Source: a virus. From it: a stretch of 27,650 nucleotides of DNA. The stretch is taken from IMG/VR virus record IMGVR_UViG_3300032246_001703, positions 1 to 27,650 of that record; one strand, given 5' to 3'. Every line of letters begins with the position of its first letter. The first letter of the stretch is position 1. Below are positions 15,401 to 24,400 of this stretch, in pieces. A model generated the notes under the pieces. The model saw only the letters and a program-made list of their open reading frames with translations, had not been told where the DNA came from and did not search any database. Both the position numbers and the translations under genes were made by a program.

Positions 15401-18400
15401 TAAATTAGGAATATATCCTCGATTTAAACCAGAAAAAGTTCTTGATAACACATACGTAGAACCAACCTATGTGATAGTAGGACACGATGGCAGTAAAACT
15501 GTAGCATACGATGATTATAGAGATGATTTATTATTAGAATTAGAACGAAGAATTTATAACAATTGCAAGATTGTTTATAATCCAGAATTATTACCAGAAA
15601 CTGAAGTAAGACCTTCAGCATTCCAAACAAGCGAATATTCTATAAACGAAATTAATAATATTTTGAGTTATGATTTCTATTTTTGGGCAGGAAAAAATGC
15701 TGTGGATTATCAAAAGAATAATATCTATAATGAATCTAATCCTTTCACTTTTAATTATAGCAGTAATAAAGATTTTTTAAACGGTGAATATCTACCAGGA
15801 CATTGGAGAGGCATATACAACTATTTCTATGACACAGACCGACCACACACGCATCCTTGGGAAATGTTGGGTTACAGCGAAAAACCATCATGGTGGGAAG
15901 ATACCTATGGTCCAGGACCCTACAGCTCGGGTAACGAATTATTATGGAACGATTTAGCAGCTGGATATGACAACGGATTAGGAGCAGCCAATTCTAGATA
16001 TGCTAGACCAGGATTATTAAATTATCTACCAGTGGATGAGAATGGAAATTTAAAATCACCGATAGAGGCAGGATTGATAGACAACTATGAATCATCAGGT
16101 ATTAATAAAGTATGGAAATTTGGAGATCAAGCACCAGCTGAAACTGCTTGGAGAAGAAGTTCTCAATATCCTTTTGCTGTGATGAGATTGTTAGCATTAA
16201 CAAAACCAGCAAAATTCTTTGGATTATTTTTTGACAACAGTAGATTAGGTTTAAATGCATCAGGAAATGTCATAGATAAAGACACAGATGTAGCACAGAG
16301 TATAAGAACTGCCAAATATCATTTAGAAACAGTAACAGATAGCGAAACAGGAGCAATCATTCGTTATATAACCGGAGGATATCAACCTTTTGTTGTTAAC
16401 TATCTAATTAAAAATGGATTAGATCCAGCAGTATTCTTTTATGATAAAATGAAAAATCTCAATGTGCAATTAGCATATAAATTAGGAGGATTTTCAGATA
16501 AACAAAATTTAAGAGTATTAACAGATAGTGTTAGTCCAGGATCCACATCAGGATCACAATTTATTCCTGATGAAAACTATAAAATTTTATTTAGAATCAG
16601 TAATCCTATTAGAACATTTGAATATTCTGGAGTATTGATAGAATTAAACACAGCTACCACAAATGATGGTAGTACATTAGAAGGTGGTTATAAAGTTGTA
16701 GGTTATAATACAATTAGACCTTACTTCTCAGTTTTAGAACCAATACAGAATGGTAATAGTTATTCCGTTGAAGCAGGTAATGCTCGAGCAATTATCTATA
16801 AAGATTATGCAGATGTAGAAAAAATTGTAACTTATGGCACAGTGTTTAAAGATGTTCAATCAGTGATTAATTTTTTAACAGGATACGGAAAATATTTAGA
16901 ATCACAAGGATTTGTTTTTGATAGATTTACAAAAGAATTACAAGAAGTTGCAAACTGGGATATGTCAGCCAAAGAATTTTTATATTGGACCAGACAAGGA
17001 TGGGCAGCAGGATCTGCTATTACATTAAGTCCAGGAGCAGAAGGATTCCATCTTACAACCAAAGATAGTGTGATAGGAAAATTAAAAAATTTACAAGGAG
17101 AATACACAGTATTAGACTCTTCGGGTAGAACAGTTAATAACAAATCAATTAGTACCAAACGTGTGGGTACTACTTTTGAAATAGTTAGCAAATTTCCAGA
17201 ATCAGGCATATACAATATCTCAATGAATGCTGTACAGAAAGAACACATATTATTATTTGATAATATCACAGTGTTCTCGGACATACTGTTACAATTAACC
17301 ACAGGATTCCGTCAACAAAGATTTCGATTAATCGGATGGAAGACTGGTGACTGGAATGGTGATTATTATTCTCCAGGATTTATATTTGACGAAGCACAAG
17401 TAGCAGCATGGACAGCAAATACTGATTATCAAATCGGTGATACTGTGGAATATAATGCTAAATTTTATACTTCTAAAGTCAATCATAATTCTGGAAGTTC
17501 TTTTGAATCAGCTAAATGGCAAAAAAAATCTCAAAAACCTGCTGCACAATTAATACCTAATTTTGATTATAAAATTTCACAATTTAATGATTTTTACAAT
17601 TTAGAGAGCAACAATTTTGATGAAGCACAACAAAAGTTAGCACAACATCTTACAGGATATCAATCTAGAAGTTATTTAGATAATCTTTTCTTAAACGATG
17701 TTTCTCAATATAAATTTTATCAAGGATTTATTAGAGAAAAGGGTACACTTAATGCTATAAACAAATTAGTCAAAGCCAAGTTTTATGGAGAAGATATCAG
17801 TATCGATCTTTATCCAGAATGGATGATTAAAGTCGGAGAATTTGGAAATACTGAAAGTAAAAAATCTATACAGATTCGTATGTCTGACAACTCATTCACT
17901 AACAATATACAGAGTATAGAGATATTGGACAATTCAACAGATTCTTTAAATTGGGACAAATCAGTTAGAGTGCTTAGTTCAGAATTATACAACAAACCAG
18001 TGGAATATGTTGCTCAAGAAACATTTTCTCTTTATGACTATAATACAGAAGGTACAGATAAAGACACAGTTCAAAAATTTAAAACAGCAGGTTATCCTAG
18101 ATTGCTAGATGTAGACCATACTGCATTTACAACATCGGATCTTCTTAATTTAAATGTGTCAGCAATTACTAAAAATGATCTGGTATGGATAGCAAAAAAA
18201 GACAATAGTGAATGGGACGTGTTAAGATTAACGTCCACTGGATTAAAAATAGCAGGCATGAGACAGATTAATAATGCTACTCAAGTAGAAATATTATTAA
18301 CCGGAAATCACAATTTTATAAAAGGAGATTATTTTACAATATTAAACAGTCAATTTACACCATTGAATGGAGTATATCAAATATACAGCACACCTACCAG

Positions 18401-21400
18401 TTCATCTTTGATATTCAATTACAGCAATTCTAATAGAGTATCCGGCACAGTATTAACTTCAGATCAATCCACAATAAACACCTATGGTAACATTTATAAA
18501 TGGGTTAGTGTGAGAATTTCTAGTATGGATAATGTCAATGATAGAATATCTTACAATGTTTATAGAGATGTTGATACTACAAATTTTGTTAACGGAGATA
18601 GAATATTTGCAGACAATAATACTGAAGGTAAGTGGAGCATATATGAAAAAACTGACCCTTATGCAGTAACAATACTACAATCTCCAGACACAGACAACGA
18701 GCAGGCATTTGGTTATCAAGTAGTGGCTAGAAATGATGGTAGAACTTTAATAGTATCAGCTCCAGACGAGGGACAAGGTCATATACATTTCTTCTATAGA
18801 GCAGAAAATAAACCAGGTAACTTATTCTTCCCTACAGGCAGTTATGAGATGACCGATGGCAACAACGAAACAGCAGGATTAGGGCGAGTTTTAACAATCA
18901 GCACAGATGAAAATTATATTGTGGCAGGAGCACCCTATACAAATACATTAACATCTGATGGCAGCACCAGACACGATAAAGCTGGATTAATAAAGATTTT
19001 TTCTTGGAATTCTGAGGATAAATTTTATTCATTATCACACACCGTGTTACCACTATCAGATGATAGTACCACATTAACAAATTTAAATTATGGATGGGCA
19101 TGTGCTATAGCCGAGCCTTCGGATGCTAGTACAGTATATACAAGACCGAAATTTCTTTTTGCTTCTGCACCAGGTTTAAACAATGATTCTGGTGTGGTTT
19201 ATGTGCATACCTTACAAAAAGATGTAGGCGACAGCACCATCTCTCTTTGGAGACAAGATTCAGCTATATTCAGCAATGAATCAGGCTCAGGCAAAAGATT
19301 TGGACATAGATTAGCAGTCAATGACAATGCAGATATATTGGCTGTGAGCAGCGTTGCTCCAGGCACCGCTGGGCAAGTAGAAATATTTACAAAAAATAGT
19401 GTGAATGATGATGGCAGCAGTATAGAAGACGGCAGTACAAAACATATATTCACTCACAGACAAACACTTAAAGGAGTAAATGCAGATGGCAGTACATTAA
19501 ACACTGCATTTGGTGAGAGTATATCTATGAGCATCGACGGAGAATGGCTTGTAATATCTGCTCCTGGATTTGATAAAGGCGAACAAACAGATGCTGGCAC
19601 AGTTTATGTCTATAAATGGAATGCCGATGGATCAACAAACACCTATACTTTACAACAAACTATTTCAGCACCAGATTCTGCCACAAACATGAGATTTGGT
19701 TCTTCAGTACAAATTAATAGAGCAAATAATAGAATAGTGATAGGAGCTGAAAAATTTGGCAATCAAAGAAGTATGAGTTTCGATAACGGTGCTACCACAT
19801 TTGATATAGGAGACACAAGAATAGTGGATCTTAATATAGGATCCGGCGGTGTTTTTACCGCTACAAAATATGATACAGAATTTGTAATAGATGACAAATT
19901 AGTTACAACCAAAGTTAGCGCCAATGATGATTTTGGTAGAGGTGTTTTTATAACTGATACAACAGTATTTGTTGGAGCTCCTCAGGATGACACAGCAATA
20001 GATGACAGCACATATCGTGTAAATGATGGAACATTAACAATATTTGATCTTAAAGAGAGAGATTCTTATGCTTGGAACGCATTATCAACGGAAACTAATC
20101 TTGTTAATAATAATAGAGCAGATTCTGCTTTTATATTTGATAGTGCAACCAACGAAATAATTGATTATTTAGATTATTATGATCCTATCAAAGGTAGAAT
20201 ATTAGGCATAGCAGATAGAGAAATTAATTATAAAACAGAATGGGATCCTGCTGTTTATAATATAGGAACACAAAATAAAACTGTCAGTGCTAACACAGCA
20301 TGGGGAGAAGAGCATATAGGAGAAGTTTGGTGGGACATGAGTACTGTAAGATGGTTATGGTATGAACAACATGGCACAGAATATAAAACTAAAAATTGGG
20401 GTAATATATTTCCAGGCTCCTCTATAGACATATATGAGTGGGTAGAATCAACTCTATTGCCATCAGAGTGGAATTCTAGAGCTGACACAGTGGTAGGTTT
20501 AGCACAAGGTGTATCAGGCACGCCATTACACACTGACAATACAGTTTTTACAGTAAAACAAAAATACAATTCTAACTCAGATAGTTTTATCAATTACTAT
20601 TATTATTGGGTAAAAAATTCTGTATTTTTACCACCATTAAACAAATCAGTCACACAAAGAAAGAATACTACTGCTTATGTGGCTAACCTAATAGAAAATC
20701 CATTGGGGTCTGGAATAAAATATTATGCTATCACAGGCACAAATTCATTGATAACATTTAATGTTAAAAATAGTTTGAATAACGATAATACAATACTTAA
20801 TGTTAATTTTAAAAATAACGATAATGAATCAGGGTCTCACTCTGTTTGGAAATTAATCAGAGAAGGTGATAAAAATGATCGTCCTAATGAAATGTTGGAA
20901 ACAAAATGGTGGGATAGTCTTATAGGTAAAGACACAGCTGGTAATGAAGTACCAGATGTAAATCTACCTCTTAATCAAAGATATGGAACCAATATAAGAC
21001 CTAGACAGAGCTGGTATGTGGATAGATTTGCTGCATTAAAAGAAATTATAGATTATAGTAATATTGTGTTAAAAGCAAACCAATTAGCCAACAATATCGA
21101 TTATACAAATTTAAATTCTGCCGATCCAGAACCCACAGAAGTGTCAGGAGAATGGGATCGTAGAGTGGAAAGTTATGCAGATTTAACATATATTGATACT
21201 CGAGATATCAGCGGTACAATTAATGTATTAGTAGCCAATGATGAAGAAAATAGCAAAGGTTCGTGGGCTATCTACAATTGGAATCTTACAGAATGGGTTA
21301 GAACCAAAGTACAAACATACAAGACCAGCACTTACTATAGTTTAGCTGATTGGTATGCCGAAGGATACGACACAAATACTGTGATTGATAAACAGGTTAA

Positions 21401-24400
21401 TTATCAGTATGAGGCTGACACAGCAGGTTTAGAAATTGGACAGATTGTAAAAGTATTACGAGCTGACACAGGTGGATGGAAATTATTTGAACAAACCACA
21501 GAAGGATTAAAAAATATTGCCACGCAAAATGGCACAATACAATTGTCCAAAGCTCTATATGATTATACCATTAAGAATACAGGATTTGATGCCGATGATA
21601 CTTTTGACGTTAATTTCTTTGACCAAGAACCCACTATTGAGACTAGAAATATTTTAAAAGCTCTAAGAGATGATATATTTGTAGGTGATCTTGCAATAGA
21701 GTACAATAATATATTTTTTATAGGATTAAGAAAAGTATTAGAAGAGCAATTATACGTAGATTGGTTAAACAAATCTTCATTCATAAATGTAACCAATAAT
21801 TTAAGACCATTAGATCAGCGCAAGACCTATAGAGTGGGTAATGAGAACTTCGTGGAAGATTATATCAATGAAGTCAAACCTTATCATACAAAAATAAGAG
21901 AATACAAATTAGGTTATACCAATACAGAAACACAAGATGGAATCAATGCAGATTTTGATCTTCCAGCGTTCTATGATGGCACTCGTATTAGAAATGTGGA
22001 TACCACAGCAGATGTAGCAGTAATGGCGAGTTATCCTTATCGATTCTGGAGAGACAATTATAAAAAATATGTAGATTCTATTGTGGTAACCAATAGCGGT
22101 AGTGGTTATATCACTGCTCCTACAGTTACATTGGTAGGAGGAACAACCAAATCAGTGGGACCGTTTACAGTGTTAGGCAGAAGTAATAGTGGCACAACAT
22201 CGGGACAATCAGGCTATTTCTATCCATTATACACAGCCAAAGCAGATGCTGATTTAGCAGATAGTCAAGCAGGTGGATTAAGCTCTAGTTCATTATTCAC
22301 ATTTGAAGAATACACAGGCATAGAATTCTATATGCCAAATACAGGACAGAATATCGCTGTTACAGATAGACCGGAAGGATATGAAGTTTATACCACAGCA
22401 GATAATACTCAAGCCACAGCCACAGCAATAATACAGAATGGATCTGTAACAAAAATAAAATTATTAACGCCAGGTAGCAATTACACAGCCACACCAAGAG
22501 TGGTATTAACAGGCGGGGGTGTTGGAGGAGTTACACCAACAGATGCTGCTCGAGCCTATGCTAATTTAAGAAATGATCTTGTGAGAGATATTGCTACAAC
22601 GATTAAATTTGACCGAGTTCAATCCACAGCCACAGTGTTGGATTGGGCAGCAAATACTGCTTATGCTTATAATGATTTAATCAGATATGAAGATGGATTC
22701 TATAAAGTTAATAGTGGTTTTACTAGCACAGAAAATTTTGATGATGGAGTAACATATCTAACAAAATTACGAGGTGACGAGCCTTATATTACTGCTGCTG
22801 AAAGAACACTGGGATTATATGCTCCAGAAGCTGGTATGCCAGGCAATGAATTATCTCAAGTGATGACCGGTGTGGATTATGGTGGAGTTATGGTCACAGG
22901 ACTGGCATTTAGCAGTGGTCAGGGTTGGGATCGATCTCCATGGTATGACAATCCATGGGACACATATGGTTTAAGTCGAGTTAAAACATTCTACGGCGAT
23001 GGCAGCACCACAGCATTTACATTTCCAAGTGCACCAAGTGCAACAGATGTTTATACAGTATACATAAATGGTGTGAGACAAACATCACTGGTGTTCAGAG
23101 GCGATGGATCTACCAAAACATTCACAGTTATACCTGATGATAGTTCAGTGGTCGGTGCTGGAGATGAAATACAATTTATACCGTTCGATGATGACGGAGT
23201 TCTAACACCCACAGATGACAAAACTCTAGATTCATTGATCAGTGGTGGTCTTTTTGGATCAGCAGTAGGAATAGCACCAAGTGACATTGTATTAGAAGGT
23301 GATGGATTCGTAACACCAGAAACCAGCTATGCTCCAGAAGAGAATGTGCCAGGATCTATGTTCGACACTGTGGATATTAAAGTTTACACCACACCAGAAT
23401 CAGGTGTGCCATTTATCATACAGAAAAATTTTATTGGAGATGGTGTTACTGATACATTTGATGTGGGTCAAACACCAGGCACCAAAGCCTCTGTGATAGT
23501 GACTGTAGATGGTGTAACAAAAAATTATCCAAATGAATATTTTTTAGGTGGACCTTATGATAGACAATTAATTTTTGCAAGTGCACCAGCAATCGGTAGC
23601 AAAATATCTATCAAAAGTTTTGCAGTGTCTGGCAGCAATTACATGGTGCTGAACACATTCTGGGGAAATGGATACACAACGTCATTCACAACATCGGCTA
23701 GAGAAACCTTCCAATTAGATAGCTCTCTATCACAGCTCTATGTCACAGTAGATGGACAACCAACCACAGATTACACCACTTCTGTGTCTGGAAAACTAAT
23801 CACAATAAATTTTAACACTGTACCCACAGGAGCGATAGTGATAGCAGCATTCAATCAAGCACCTGGCAGCGGCAGAGCTTACGCTGAAATAAGATCAGAA
23901 GATATCGTCTACGATGGCATAAACAACAGATACATTCTAACATATCCATCTGGATCTATAGGTCCATATTCAGGATTGACTCTATTAGAATTAAATGGCA
24001 AAATATTGCGAGGACCAGACAACACTTATTATGCTGGCGATGGCAGCACTATAAGTTACAACCTAGGCACAGATCCTTCCAACACTGTGACAGCAGCCAA
24101 TCAAGTGGAAGTGTATGTGAACGGTTCTAAAAAATATCTATTCACTGATTACACAGTGAATATTGGCACACAAAAAGTAGAGTTTGTGTCAGCACCCGGT
24201 GCATTGGATGTTATTGCTATATCGGTGTTATTAGATAATCATTATTACAATGAAGGATCAGACGTGATATTGAAACCAACACAAATCTCAGCAGATGGAA
24301 TATCTCTATTAGCAGGCAATACTCTTACTGCAATTACATTTAACAATGCTGTGGGAATGAATCAAAGAAGAGAAACGTTTGCTGGAGCAACATCTGGAGA

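Noticed and set aside
16856-17302. Antisense open frame of 148 codons within the giant gene, and others such as 24434-24802 and 20255-20593
   Set aside because: They lie wholly inside a strongly supported gene, show no family motifs, have biased Ser/Leu/Val/Ile-rich composition typical of reverse frames, and lack ribosome binding sites or promoters.
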